This document shows positions 22,331 to 35,224 of a stretch of 64,000 bases of DNA, in pieces. The position numbers and the translations under genes are program-made. Below the pieces are notes generated by a model, which saw nothing but the letters and a program-made list of their open reading frames with translations, ran no database searches and had not been told where the DNA came from. Every line of letters starts with the position of its first letter. Position 1 is the stretch's first letter. This DNA is from Chiridota heheva (lineage: Eukaryota; Echinodermata; Holothuroidea; Apodida; Chiridotidae), in assembly GCA_020152595.1 (NCBI GenBank), contig JAIGNY010001269.1:62001-126000 (forward strand), read 5' to 3'.

Positions 22331-25300
22331 TATAAAATGATGAACTTGCTTGATCACTGAACTTATCCTATAAAGTGATGAACTTGCTTGATCACTGAAC
22401 TTATCCTATAAAATGATGAACTTGCTTGATCACTGAACTTATCCTATAAAGTGATGAACTTGCTTGATCACTGAACTTATCCTATAAAATGATGAACTTG
22501 CTTGATTACTGAACTTATCCTATAAAGTGATGAACTTGCTTGATCACTGAACTTATCCTATAAAGTGATGAACTTGCTTGATCACTGAACTTATCCTATA
22601 AAATGATGAACTTGCTTGATCACTGAACTTATCCTATAAAGTGATGAACTTGCTTGATCACTGAACTTATCCTATAAAGTGATGAACTTGCTTGATCACT
22701 GAACTTATCCTATAAAGTGATGAACTTGCTTGATCACTGAACTTATCCTATAAAATGATGAACTTGCTTGATCACTGAACTTATCCTATAAAATGATGAA
22801 CTTGCTTGATCACTGAACTTATCCTATAAAATGATGAACTTGCTTGATTACTGAACTTATCCTATAAAGTGATGAACTTTTGATTACTGAACTTATCCTA
22901 TAAAGTGATGAACTTGCTTGATCACTGAACTTATCCTATAAAGTGATGAACTTGCTTGATTACTGAACTTATCCTATAAAGTGATGAACTTGCTTGATTA
23001 CTGAACTTATCCTATAAAGTGATGAACTTGCTTGATCACTGAACTTATCCTATAAAGTGATGAACTTGCTTGATCACTGAACTTATCCTATAAAGTGATG
23101 AACTTGCTTGATTACTGAACTTATCCTATAAAGTGATGAACTTGCTTGATTACTGAACTTATCCTATAAAGTGATGAACTTGCTTGATCACTGAACTTAT
23201 CCTATAAAGTGATGAACTTGCTTGATCACTGAACTTATCCTATAAAGTGATGAACTTGCTTGATTACTGAACTTATCCTATAAAGTGATGAACTTGCTTG
23301 ATTACTGAACTTATCCTATAAAGTGATGAACTTGCTTGATCACTGAACTTATCCTATAAAATGATGAACTTGCTTGATCACTGAACTTATCCTATAAAGT
23401 GATGAACTTGCTTGATCACTGAACTTATCCTATAAAGTGATGAACTTGCTTGATTACTGAACTTATCCTATAAAATGATGAACTTGTTTGATCACTGAAC
23501 TTATCCTATAAAGTGATGAACTTGTTTGATCACTGAACTTATCCTATAAAGTGATGAACTTGCTTGATTACTGAACTTATCCTATAAAGTGATGAACTTG
23601 CTTGATTACTGAACTTATCCTATAAAGTGATGAACTTGCTTGATTACTGAACTTATCCTATAAAATGATGAACTTGCTTGATTACTGAACTTATCCTATA
23701 AAATGATGAACTTGCTTGATCACTGAACTTATCCTATAAAATGATGAACTTGCTTGATCACTGAACTTATCCTATAAAGTGATGAACTTGCTTGATCACT
23801 GAACTTATCCTATAAAATGATGAACTTGCTTGATTACTGAACTTATCCTATAAAGTGATGAACTTGCTTGATTACTGAACTTATCCTATAAAATGATGAA
23901 CTTGCTTGATCACTGAACTTATCCTATAAAATGATGAACTTGCTTGATCACTGAACTTATCCTATAAAGTGATGAACTTGCTTGATCACTGAACTTATCC
24001 TATAAAATGATGAACTTGCTTGATTACTGAACTTATCCTATAAAGTGATGAACTTGCTTGATCACTGAACTTATCCTATAAAATGATGAACTTGCTTGAT
24101 TACTGAACTTATCCTATAAAGTGATGAACTTGCTTGATCACTGAACTTATCCTATAAAATGATGAACTTGCTTGATCACTGAACTTATCCTATAAAGTGA
24201 TGAACTTGCTTGATCACTGAACTTATCCTATAAAATGATGAACTTGCTTGATCACTGAACTTATCCTATAAAATGATGAACTTGCTTGATCACTGAACTT
24301 ATCCTATAAAGTGATGAACTTGCTTGATCACTGAACTTATCCTATAAAATGATGAACTTGCTTGATTACTGAACTTATCCTATAAAGTGATGAACTTGCT
24401 TGATCACTGAACTTATCCTATAAAATGATGAACTTCCTTGATCACTGAACTTATCCTATAAAATGATGAACTTGCTTGATCACTGAACTTATCCTATAAA
24501 GTGATGAACTTGCTTGATCACTGAACTTATCCTATAAAGTGATGAACTTGCTTGATTACTGAACTTATCCTATAAAGTGATGAACTTGCTTGATCACTGA
24601 ACTTATCCTATAAAATGATGAACTTGCTTGATTACTGAACTTATCCTATAAAGTGATGAACTTGCTTGATCACTGAACTTATCCTATAAAATGATGAACT
24701 TGCTTGATCACTGAACTTATCCTATAAAGTGATGAACTTGCTTGATCACTGAACTTATCCTATAAAGTGATGAACTTGCTTGATTACTGAACTTATCCTA
24801 TAAAGTGATGAACTTGCTTGATCACTGAACTTATCCTATAAAATGATGAACTTGCTTGATTACTGAACTTATCCTATAAAATGATGAACTTGCTTGATTA
24901 CTGAACTTATCCTATAAAGTGATGAACTTGCTTGATCACTGAACTTATCCTATAAAATGATGAACTTGCTTGATTACTGAACTTATCCTATAAAGTGATG
25001 AACTTGCTTGATTACTGAACTTATCCTATAAAGTGATGAACTTGCTTGATCACTGAACTTATCCTATAAAATGATGAACTTGCTTGATTACTGAACTTAT
25101 CCTATAAAGTGATGAACTTGCTTGATTACTGAACTTATCCTATAAAATGATGAACTTGCTTGATCACTGAACTTATCCTATAAAGTGATGAACTTGCTTG
25201 ATCACTGAACTTATCCTATAAAGTGATGAACTTGCTTGATCACTGAACTTATCCTATAAAATGATGAACTTGCTTGATTACTGAACTTATCCTATAAAGT

Positions 25301-28300
25301 GATGAACTTGCTTGATCACTGAACTTATCCTATAAAGTGATGAACTTGCTTGATCACTGAACTTATCCTATAAAATGATGAACTTGCTTGATTACTGAAC
25401 TTATCCTATAAAGTGATGAACTTGCTTGATCACTGAACTTATCCTATAAAATGATGAACTTACTTGATTACTGAACTTATCCTATAAAGTGATGAACTTG
25501 CTTGATTACTGAACTTATCCTATAAAGTGATGAACTTGCTTGATCACTGAACTTATCCTATAAAATGATGAACTTGCTTGATTACTGAACTTATCCTATA
25601 AAGTGATGAACTTGCTTGATTACTGAACTTATCCTATAAAATGATGAACTTGCTTGATCACTGAACTTATCCTATAAAGTGATGAACTTGCTTGATTACT
25701 GAACTTATCCTATAAAGTGATGAACTTGCTTGATTACTGAACTTATCCTATAAAGTGATGAACTTGCTTGATCACTGAACTTATCCTATAAAATGATGAA
25801 CTTGCTTGATTACTGAACTTATCCTATAAAGTGATGAACTTGCTTGATTACTGAACTTATCCTATAAAGTGATGAACTTGCTTGATTACTGAACTTATCC
25901 TATAAAGTGATGAACTTGCTTGATCACTGAACTTATCCTATAAAGTGATGAACTTGCTTGATCACTGAACTTATCCTATAAAGTGATGAACTTGCTTGAT
26001 TACTGAACTTATCCTATAAAGTGATGAACTTGCTTGATTACTGAACTTATCCTATAAAGTGATGAACTTGCTTGATCACTGAACTTATCCTATAAAATGA
26101 TGAACTTGCTTGATCACTGAACTTATCCTATAAAATGATGAACTTGCTTGATTACTGAACTTATCCTATAAAATGATGAACTTGCTTGATTACTGAACTT
26201 ATCCTATAAAGTGATGAACTTGTTTGATCACTGAACTTATCCTATAAAGTGATGAACTTGCTTGATCACTGAACTTATCCTATAAAATGATGAACTTGCT
26301 TGATTACTGAACTTATCCTATAAAGTGATGAACTTGCTTGATCACTGAACTTATCCTATAAAGTGATGAACTTGCTTGATCACTGAACTTATCCTATAAA
26401 GTGATGAACTTGCTTGATCACTGAACTTATCCTATAAAATGATGAACTTGCTTGATTACTGAACTTATCCTATAAAGTGATGAACTTGCTTGATTACTGA
26501 ACTTATCCTATAAAGTGATGAACTTGCTTGATCACTGAACTTATCCTATAAAGTGATGAACTTGCTTGATCACTGAACTTATCCTATAAAGTGATGAACT
26601 TGCTTGATTACTGAACTTATCCTATAAAATGATGAACTTGCTTGATCACTGAACTTATCCTATAAAATGATGAACTTGCTTGATTACTGAACTTATCCTA
26701 TAAAATGATGAACTTGCTTGATCACTGAACTTATCCTATAAAATGATGAACTTGCTTGATCACTGAACTTATCCTATAAAGTGATGAACTTGCTTGATCA
26801 CTGAACTTATCCTATAAAATGATGAACTTGCTTGATTACTGAACTTATCCTATAAAGTGATGAACTTGCTTGATCACTGAACTTATCCTATAAAATGATG
26901 AACTTGCTTGATTACTGAACTTATCCTATAAAGTGATGAACTTGCTTGATCACTGAACTTATCCTATAAAATGATGAACTTGCTTGATCACTGAACTTAT
27001 CCTATAAAGTGATGAACTTGCTTGATCACTGAACTTATCCTATAAAGTGATGAACTTGCTTGATTACTGAACTTATCCTATAAAGTGATGAACTTGCTTG
27101 ATCACTGAACTTATCCTATAAAATGATGAACTTGCTTGATTACTGAACTTATCCTATAAAATGATGAACTTGCTTGATTACTGAACTTATCCTATAAAGT
27201 GATGAACTTGCTTGATCACTGAACTTATCCTATAAAATGATGAACTTGCTTGATTACTGAACTTATCCTATAAAGTGATGAACTTGCTTGATTACTGAAC
27301 TTATCCTATAAAGTGATGAACTTGCTTGATCACTGAACTTATCCTATAAAATGATGAACTTGCTTGATTACTGAACTTATCCTATAAAGTGATGAACTTG
27401 CTTGATTACTGAACTTATCCTATAAAATGATGAACTTGCTTGATCACTGAACTTATCCTATAAAGTGATGAACTTGCTTGATCACTGAACTTATCCTATA
27501 AAGTGATGAACTTGCTTGATCACTGAACTTATCCTATAAAATGATGAACTTGCTTGATTACTGAACTTATCCTATAAAGTGATGAACTTGCTTGATCACT
27601 GAACTTATCCTATAAAGTGATGAACTTGCTTGATCACTGAACTTATCCTATAAAATGATGAACTTGCTTGATTACTGAACTTATCCTATAAAGTGATGAA
27701 CTTGCTTGATCACTGAACTTATCCTATAAAATGATGAACTTACTTGATTACTGAACTTATCCTATAAAGTGATGAACTTGCTTGATTACTGAACTTATCC
27801 TATAAAATGATGAACTTGCTTGATCACTGAACTTATCCTATAAAGTGATGAACTTGCTTGATTACTGAACTTATCCTATAAAGTGATGAACTTGCTTGAT
27901 TACTGAACTTATCCTATAAAGTGATGAACTTGCTTGATCACTGAACTTATCCTATAAAATGATGAACTTGCTTGATTACTGAACTTATCCTATAAAGTGA
28001 TGAACTTGCTTGATTACTGAACTTATCCTATAAAGTGATGAACTTGCTTGATTACTGAACTTATCCTATAAAGTGATGAACTTGCTTGATCACTGAACTT
28101 ATCCTATAAAGTGATGAACTTGCTTGATTACTGAACTTATCCTATAAAGTGATGAACTTGCTTGATTACTGAACTTATCCTATAAAGTGATGAACTTGCT
28201 TGATCACTGAACTTATCCTACAAAATGATGAACTTGCTTGATCACTGAACTTATCCTATAAAATGATGAACTTGCTTGATTACTGAACTTATCCTATAAA

Positions 28301-28870
28301 ATGATGAACTTGCTTGATTACTGAACTTATCCTATAAAGTGATGAACTTGTTTGATCACTGAACTTATCCTATAAAGTGATGAACTTGCTTGATCACTGA
28401 ACTTATCCTATAAAATGATGAACTTGCTTGATTACTGAACTTATCCTATAAAGTGATGAACTTGCTTGATCACTGAACTTATCCTATAAAGTGATGAACT
28501 TGCTTGATCACTGAACTTATCCTATAAAGTGATGAACTTGCTTGATCACTGAACTTATCCTATAAAATGATGAACTTGCTTGATTACTGAACTTATCCTA
28601 TAAAGTGATGAACTTGCTTGATTACTGAACTTATCCTATAAAGTGATGAACTTGCTTGATCACTGAACTTATCCTATAAAGTGATGAACTTGCTTGATCA
28701 CTGAACTTATCCTATAAAGTGATGAACTTGCTTGATTACTGAACTTATCCTATAAAATGATGAACTTGCTTGATCACTGAACTTATCCTATAAAATGATG
28801 AACTTGCTTGATTACTGAACTTATCCTATAAAATGATGAACTTGCTTGATCACTGAACTTATCCTATAAA
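22299..28870. repeat. 38-bp satellite array of about 6.5 kb
   Basis: About 170 units of GATGAACTTGCTTGATCACT plus GAACTTATCCTATAAART. Two positions are two-state throughout: ATCACT/ATTACT and AAAT/AAGT. Rare variants (CTTCCTTG 24435, CTTACTTG 25460 and 27740, TTGTTTGATC at 23485, 23525, 26222 and 28350, a shortened unit at 22873) mark larger duplications. There is no reading frame. The array occupies most of the 19331-30801 intron of gene 1. Confidence 0.97.
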
Positions 28871-28954
28871 ATTGCTGCTAATATTGAATAAAATGCTTAC
28901 TCACTTTGATGAAATTAAATATCTTTCCTCTTATATTTCACATCCATTTTCTAA

Positions 28955-29060
28955 TCTTGCATTTAATTATCCCCTCGCCAACAAAGTTGGTGAAGAGGGA
29001 TATAGTATCTTTACTGTCTGTTGGTTTGTCCATTCGTTCGTCCGTCCACATCTGTTGTCC
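28955..29060. repeat. Dispersed GCCAACAAAGTTGG repeat
   Basis: CCCTCGCCAACAAAGTTGG plus a TTTGTCCATTCGTTCGTCCG run. A relative is at 62460-62540 and a reverse one is at about 51270-51360 (GACAAACAAACAGACAGACA). Probably a common short interspersed element. Confidence 0.5.
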
Positions 29061-29204
29061 ATCCAGCCTCTTGAATTGTTTCAGGTACTAGGGAACAAAA
29101 GATTGCTGCCCTAGAAAAAGAATTCCAACTATTTTTATGAAAGAAATTTAAATAAAGGAGAACAAATGCATTCCAGACTTCAATAGCAGCAATTAAAGGA
29201 TTTG

Positions 29205-29465
29205 TTCTGGGATGAAAAAAAGTTGAATAATAGAACTGACAACTGAATGGAATTTATAATGAAGTGTCTTGCGAATGAATAGCAAAAAAACAATAAGTCT
29301 TTGCTTGAGTAGTGGGACACCTAATAGACTTATGATAATCTGCAAATTAATCTGCACTGAATTTTCAAAGTTGAATGATAGATTTGATGACTGAATGGAA
29401 TTTATGTTATAGTATCTTGCGAATGAATAGCAAGAAAACAATGTCTTCGCTTGAATAGAATTTTC
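29205..29465. repeat. Two-copy direct repeat, about 150 bp apart
   Basis: ACTGAATGGAATTTATAATG...CTTGCGAATGAATAGC at about 29241 recurs as ACTGAATGGAATTTATGTTA...CTTGCGAATGAATAGC at about 29392. Confidence 0.65.
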
Positions 29466-29579
29466 CTTCAGAATTGGTAGAAAGATCAGCTCTATCTGGT
29501 TTATAAGGGGGAAAAAGTTGAGCATGTTTCTATTGCAAGTGACAGATTTAAGTTAAGGCTGGGGGGGAGAAGGGGTGTG

Positions 29580-30175
29580 GAGAGCTGTAGTGCAATAGAG
29601 AGAGAGAGTGGAGGTTATATTGAAGGTTGGAATGATGAGTGGGTTAAGAGTATATTTGGTAGATGAGTGGATGGCAAAAGATGGGTTGGGATAGTAGGTG
29701 AATGGCTGATGGTAGGAGAATGGTAGGTGAATGGGGATGGGGAATGGTAGGGGGATGGGGGATGGTCGGGGGATGGGGATGGTAGGTGGATGGGGATGGT
29801 AGGTGGATGGGGATGGTAGGTGAATGGGGATGGTTGGGGGATGGTAGGTGAATGGGGAAGGAATGGTACCGTGAATGGGGAATGGTACGTTGAATAAGGA
29901 ATGGTACAGTGAATGGGGAATGGTACAGTGAATGGGGAATGGTACGTTGAATAGGGAATGGTACAGTGAATGGTCATGTTGGGTGATAGAGGATGGCAGG
30001 TGAATGGAGGATTGTAGATGAGCAGGGGATGGCAGATGAAGGGGGGTGGTAGGTGAATGGGGCATGTTGGGTGATAGAGGATGGCAGGTGAATGGAGGAT
30101 TGTAGATGAGCAGGGGATGGCAGATGAAGGGGGATGGCAGGTGAGGTGAAGGGGGCATGTTAAGTTGATAGAAGT
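29580..30175. repeat. GGATGGTAGGTGAATG minisatellite, strand-biased G-rich
   Basis: Irregular units on GGGGATGGTAGGTGAATG and AATGGTACAGTGAATGGG. A block of about 85 bp (CATGTTGGGTGATAGAGGAT ... GGATTGTAGATGAGCAGG) occurs twice, at 29977 and 30063. One strand is almost free of C, so long frames on the minus strand are spurious. Confidence 0.88.
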
Positions 30176-30254
30176 GAGGGAATGGGAGTGAGAGGAAAGA
30201 ATGTTGGATGGAAGATGGTAGAATGATTGGTAGATGTAGGAATTAGGATGAAGG

Positions 30255-30735
30255 TGGGATGGCATGGGGGACAGAGTGTAATGACATGTGAGACAGGATG
30301 GCATGTCGTCTGGATTTCAGGTGGGATGGCATATAGGACAGGGTGGGATAGCATGTGGGATTGGATGGAATGGCCTGTAGGATAGGGTGGGATGGCACAT
30401 TGTACTTGGAAGGATGGCATGTGAGACAGGATAGTATGGCACATGGTACAGAGAGGGATGGGATGTGGGACAAGGTGGCATGGTGTATGGGCCAGGGAGG
30501 GATGGCATGTGGGACATGGTGGCATGAAATATGGGGCAGGGTGGCAAGGCATGTGGTGGGATGTCATCTTGATTGCAGGTGTGATGGCACACAGGTCATG
30601 TTGTGGAATGGTATCTGGATTTCATGTATGATTTCCTGTAGGGAGGGAAGTAGCATGGTATGATATGTGGAACAGAGGGTGGGATGGCAGGTATGACAGA
30701 GGCTGGAAAGCATGTAATTAGCGGTGATGGGATGT
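30255..30735. repeat. GGGATGGCATGTGGGACA minisatellite, locus 2
   Basis: Same unit and same right-hand tail (ATGGTATCTGGATTTCATGT) as 11400-11870. It sits about 70 bp upstream of terminal exon A, and its unique right flank (TTAGCGGTGATGGGATGTGT) also parallels locus 1 (TTAGCAGCGAGGGGATTTGT). Confidence 0.85.
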
Positions 30736-30801
30736 GTATTGTTTGCAATGTCTGGTTTTCTTTGCTTTTAATTATGCATAATAAACATTTGATTCATTCA
30801 G

Positions 30802-30875
30802 ACCGTTTGCACCGAATTCTTCAGCGGGATGGAATTCGAGTCTTACCTCCTATTCCGCCAAAATATCCAAACTAA
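30802..30875 (+). CDS. Alternative terminal exon A (gene 1), ends PPIPPKYPN
   Basis: A TTCATTCAG acceptor precedes 30802. With the single base left over at 19330 it reads DRLHRILQRDGIRVLPPIPP-KYPN and stops at TAA (30873-30875). The proline-rich PPIPPKYP tail resembles a short SH3- or WW-type ligand (inference). There is no splice donor before the stop, so this can only be a last coding exon. It competes with exon B at 32748, which accepts the same phase. Confidence 0.65.
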
Positions 30876-30939
30876 TGCAGCTCTTAATAATTTCTTACTA
30901 ACCATTTTTACAAAGGTGAGTTTTCGTTTTCACCATGTT

Positions 30940-31160
30940 GCTCTTACTTAATTCATGCATATTCACGCAATCATTTGAAGATGTTGGTTGTAATATGCAT
31001 ATTCATATCATTCATTATATCATATTTGTTGTAATATCATGATTATTCATGTCTCACTGCATATTCATGCATTCATAATACCATGTTGTTTGTAAATCAT
31101 GCATATTCATAATACCATGTTGTTTGTAAATCATACATATTCATGTAATTCATTATTAAC
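30940..31160. repeat. CATGCATATTCAT-rich tract
   Basis: Loose repeats of CATGCATATTCATG and ATAATACCATGTTGTTTGTA (twice, at 31077 and 31110). Non-coding. Confidence 0.55.
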
Positions 31161-31202
31161 TAATTTCACTCAGGTATTTTGAAAGCAGTGATGATCTTTG
31201 AC

Positions 31203-32277
31203 TTAACCCTTAAACGCCTGCTGAGTTCAAAACCTGACTGCAATTTTTCGGAACTTTTCATTCAAGCTTAATTTTCAAAAATTTCCTTTCGTTTTTTGTC
31301 ATTACAAGTTTCTTTTATATGAATGCTAAGACAATTAACTTTACAATAAAAGAGTTAAAATGACAAAAATATCCATATAAATATGATAATTTTGCAATTT
31401 TTTGGCAAAAATATGCCCTTTTTCAACTTTTCCAAGCTTGTATTTTTTTTGCTTGTGAATAATGAAAATGGAGGATTTTTAAGATGTATAAGTAGTTTTT
31501 GACATTCTCTTTCCATGATACTCTCAATTTTTTCTCAATGCAAAGCTTGTGAAAATAATGAAAATAAAACAAAAGAAATTACCTTCGTAATTATGCACTA
31601 AAAAAACAAAACAGCTCAACACAGCATCGAAGCCATGACCTTCCATACAACACACATACGCACTGACCCCTGAGCTGTGTAACAGACTGAAATCAGTGTG
31701 TTTATTTATATTCTTATGATTTTGAGCATGATGGTGACATTAAGCTCCGATGGGATAGTAGCGTAATATGTACATGTATCATTCAAAAGATCGCAGAGCT
31801 ACCATTCTAAGGATGTTTTTAACGAAGGGCAGTTGTATTCCGTTCAGGAGCTACGATTTTTTGAAAAAATTGGTCTAAAAAAGGCGAAAAATTGAGGAAT
31901 TTTGCAGAACTTTCACCAAAAAAGAGATTGATGAAAGGTACTGTCAAAATTTGACTAGATTTACACTCATTAAAGCATGCACTACCTACACATGTTTTAA
32001 GGCAAAGGGAAGGTCCTGAAGTATTATTAATTAGTAAGTATTTGAAGAAAAACAATAATTCTTCAAAATTTTCGTTTTTAACCATTTTTAAAGCGAGTTT
32101 ACTCAAGAAATTCTCAATATAACTCTCATCAAAAATGTTAGTTTATTGATAGACCTAGAATAGCTCTGTCAAATTATACCACGATCAGTGCTGTAGGCCT
32201 ATGGTAGAGTCCTAATTTTATTGTTAGAAAATAGCACTTCCATAATCGACAATATTTATCCGGCATTTAAGGGTTAA
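31203..32277. mobile_element. TTAACCC element, second long copy
   Basis: Starts TTAACCCTTAAACGCCTGC and ends CGGCATTTAAGGGTTAA. Length and interior order resemble 579-1610, including a tRNA-like patch (about 31620-31685) ending GAGCTGTGTAA, as in the first copy. Non-coding. It sits between the two alternative terminal exons. Confidence 0.65.
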
Positions 32278-32747
32278 TAATTACTAATGAAAACTACTAA
32301 AGGTCTTTGAACAGGTAGCAACAAGTTGAGCTTACAGGATGTACATTGTTGTTACTTATCAAAAGATCTTTTTTAAATATGAAATGACTGAGCTATTTAA
32401 ATCCTTTGAGGTGGCTGATTCTAGATTCAGGTAAAGGAGCTTTGGTAGCACTAGGGGGAAGGGAATGGGGAAATTTCCCCCAACCACAAGATCACTTTTC
32501 CCCCCAGAAAATTTTGTATTGGTAAAATGTTCTGTCAAGCCATACAGCTTTGCCCCACCCCCCCCCCTTCCACTCCCTCCTGAGACAAAGCTGCCCCTCT
32601 TTTTCACAATCCTGGAGCTGCCACTGTATATGAAGGAGGTAAAGATGCAAAAGCCTTCAGTTGTTTTTCATCTGTGATTCAATTTGTGAAGAGAGTTGGA
32701 AACGAGTGACAGATTGTTAAAATGGAATGCTCATTATCTTTCCACAG

Positions 32748-32886
32748 CCACGTTTAAATTACGCTATGCAGACTTTCCAGACAGCGATCAACCAACATCT
32801 CCCAATGGAGGGCTGGCAAATAGAAGGAGCTGGGCGAGGACGCGACAAGCTGACCGTGATCAAGGGGCCTTGGATACAGAAGACTA
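32748..32886 (+). CDS. Alternative terminal exon B (gene 1), ends DTED
   Basis: The acceptor is CTTTCCACAG at 32738-32747. Joined to 19330 it reads ATFKLRYADFPDSDQPTSPN, then GGLANRRSWARTRQADRDQG and ALDTED, with stop TAG at 32884-32886. GC content and codon use look coding against the AT-rich surroundings. The same upstream phase serves exon A, so splicing would give two isoforms with different C-termini. I see no clear AATAAA just downstream, so the 3' end is not placed. Confidence 0.6.
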
Positions 32887-32985
32887 GCACTATCAGCACA
32901 TAGGAGGGGAGAGGTAGGGGGCACATGTGCCCCCCCATCTCAGGAGAAAAAGCTTCAACTGTAGTTTAAAATATATCAGTGTTTT

Positions 32986-33560
32986 ATAAAGGATTAGTTC
33001 AGTGGTCAAGCAAGTTTATCTTGTAAAAAAAGTACTTTAAAAGAAACAAAATGGTGACCAAAGCATAAAAAAATATTATTCTGTTAAAGAGGTAGTCCAG
33101 TTTAAAGCTCTAGTTGTATCCTGTGTAGAAACGATTGATGTAGTAACTCTACTATAGAAGGTTGGCGCCCTAATCTTCACATTCTTAACAATTGTTAATG
33201 TATTTTAAAGAAAATTCATTTAAGTTTTTAACTATTTGAATTATTTTTCCTCAAACTTTATTCAGGTGGTAAATTATAAGTACCCCAACTAGATTCTGTT
33301 TAACTACTTTTCTGACATATCCCATGGTTTTTAAGCCACAAAATCGCAGGGCAAAATATGATAGAATACTGTACTTAAAGACTTTCGAGGAATCTGAGGC
33401 TATGACATCACAACTTGTCTTGATTTCAGTCGTTTCTACACAAATGATACCAAACTTAACTTGAATATCTCCTTAACGGAATATGATTTTTGAACGCTTT
33501 CTTTTGAAGTCCTCTTTTATATAAGATGGACTTGTCTGACCCCTGAACTAATCCTTCTAA
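32986..33560. mobile_element. MITE-A, second near-complete copy
   Basis: Left end ATAAAGGATTAGTTCAGTGG, right end CCCTGAACTAATCCTTCTAA. Internal words GAAACAAAATGGTGA, GACATCACAACTTGTCT and GGTGGTAAATTATAAG match 3071-3640. Confidence 0.8.
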
Positions 33561-34190
33561 GAAAAAGGCAGTCAAAGGGCCTAAAAAGTATTAGACTTCA
33601 TGTATACATATTTAACGACTCCAGAGGTTTAACAGTATAATATATGTATACATATTCAACAACTACTCTAGAGGTTTAACAGTATAATATAGGGGAGTCA
33701 TTTTCAGCTCCATTTAGTTAAAACAGTGCTAGAATATACATATTGATTTGCAAACTATTTACAGCACACTTTTCTAGTAATAGGATAATGTAAAGTGGTG
33801 TATCTGATAGAGGCTAGTGAGAATAAAACAGTACAACCACAAAATTTAAAACATTCTTTGTGTGGAGGAGAGAAGAACTGGAGATATATTTTTTTAAAGA
33901 AAACTAGCATTGGAAATCATGGAGCTTATCTGGGCCTGTTTGACTTGCTGACTTGTCTCCAAAATTTTGGAGACCAGTGATGATCAATCTGTTGGCTGAG
34001 TCTCCAATAAAAATTTATACTCACCTTATATAAGTTTCATAAGAGTTTTTAGATAGAGAATTTCTTAGGTTGGTTGGTATCTCAGCCCACTTAACGCTTT
34101 CTATAGCTGCAGTTAACCCAAATAATGGTTCATAATCATGCTCGTCAGCTCAGTTGGGCAAATGTTTGTAGATGTAGAAAGAACTCGTTT
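33561..34190. other. Intergenic, no gene recognised
   Basis: Contains a roughly 55-bp direct duplication (ACATATT(T/C)AAC...CTCTAGAGGTTTAACAGT at 33606 and 33650). No coding signature. Confidence 0.4.
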
Positions 34191-34194
34191 TATC

Positions 34195-34295
34195 TCTGTA
34201 ATCACCTACCTCTAGAATGATCTGACCTCTCAGGCACAATTTGACCTTCGTTATCGTGGTGCCGTTAAGCCCTCATTAAACAAACAAACTGTAAT
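34195..34295 (+). mobile_element. LINE 3' tail
   Basis: CTACCTCTAGAATGATCTGA, GGCACAATTTGACCTTCGTT, GTGCCGTTAAGCCCTCATTA and an AAAC tail. It is the same 3' end as the RNase H LINE relics at 39960 and 48130. Confidence 0.7.
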
Positions 34296-35200
34296 CAAAT
34301 GTTTATTAAAGAAAACATTGTTGCTGTTATCTTCTGAAACACCTGTAGACGTGTCACCTTTGCAATTATAGGTTCGGAATATTCTCGCTGTTTGTCAGTT
34401 TCTGCCAAATTGGGCTTAGAAACAAACTAAGGGTGACAGATTTCCAACATTTGGAACATTCCTTAAAGGATACCCTGGAGCTTATATAAAGCAATTACTA
34501 ATTCAAGTTTTAAATAATTGAGTGAAGATGCATCATCTGCCTTTGGGGCATAAGCCTTTATGTCTAGAGATTCATTTTGGATTGTATGCAAAGGTGTAGG
34601 GAAAAGGTTATCTCTTGTGTGTGTGTGTGGGGGGAACAAGGAAACAAACAAATTTCCTGGCTAAGTTGCTGCTCATCAGAAATTCTCATGTTATAAGATC
34701 ACCCTTCTGAAGTTTCCATTTTCCCCCAGAGTAGTTTTCCTTTAATTTGACCAAAATTGTTTGATTTTGTTCAAATAATTCCCTCATTTTACCTCCTAAC
34801 CAGGATAAAAGCATGCAATCAGGAAGGATTAATCCCTCAGGACAATTCATCCCAGGTCCCTATGTCTACAGCAGCTTTATTGTATATGAACAGCAGATTT
34901 CTTTGTAAAGTGCTTAGAAAATTGATCTACATATTATTGGAGCAATATTTAAATACTTAACACTGTTATTGTAAAATTTAGTGTTAATAGAGTTTTCCAA
35001 AATTGCTCAAAAGTTTGTTGGAAAGTCAAATCTTCCCAAAAGACGACATGAAAAATAGTCATTTCATTACCAAAGTTATGAGCTGGTAAGACTTCAAAAC
35101 ATTCGGGACAAAAGTCTTTCTAAAATTGCTACCTACTGTAGCTCCCTGCTACCTACTTACTGTAGCTTCCTCTCAAAAACTTACGTATTAAAGATGTTTA
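34296..35200. other. Intergenic, no recognised feature
   Basis: AT-rich; a short GT run at 34616-34632. No gene or repeat ends recognised. Confidence 0.4.
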
Positions 35201-35224
35201 CATTAAAGAAGCTGTCATTCAGTT

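Noticed and set aside
22299-28870. Possible CRISPR array
   Set aside because: Units are contiguous 38-bp monomers with no unique spacers, in an animal-like intron with no cas genes.
29553-30663. Proline/histidine/serine-rich frames of 135-229 residues on minus
   Set aside because: Several overlapping frames are open at once because the plus strand is G-rich minisatellite. No start context or splice structure.
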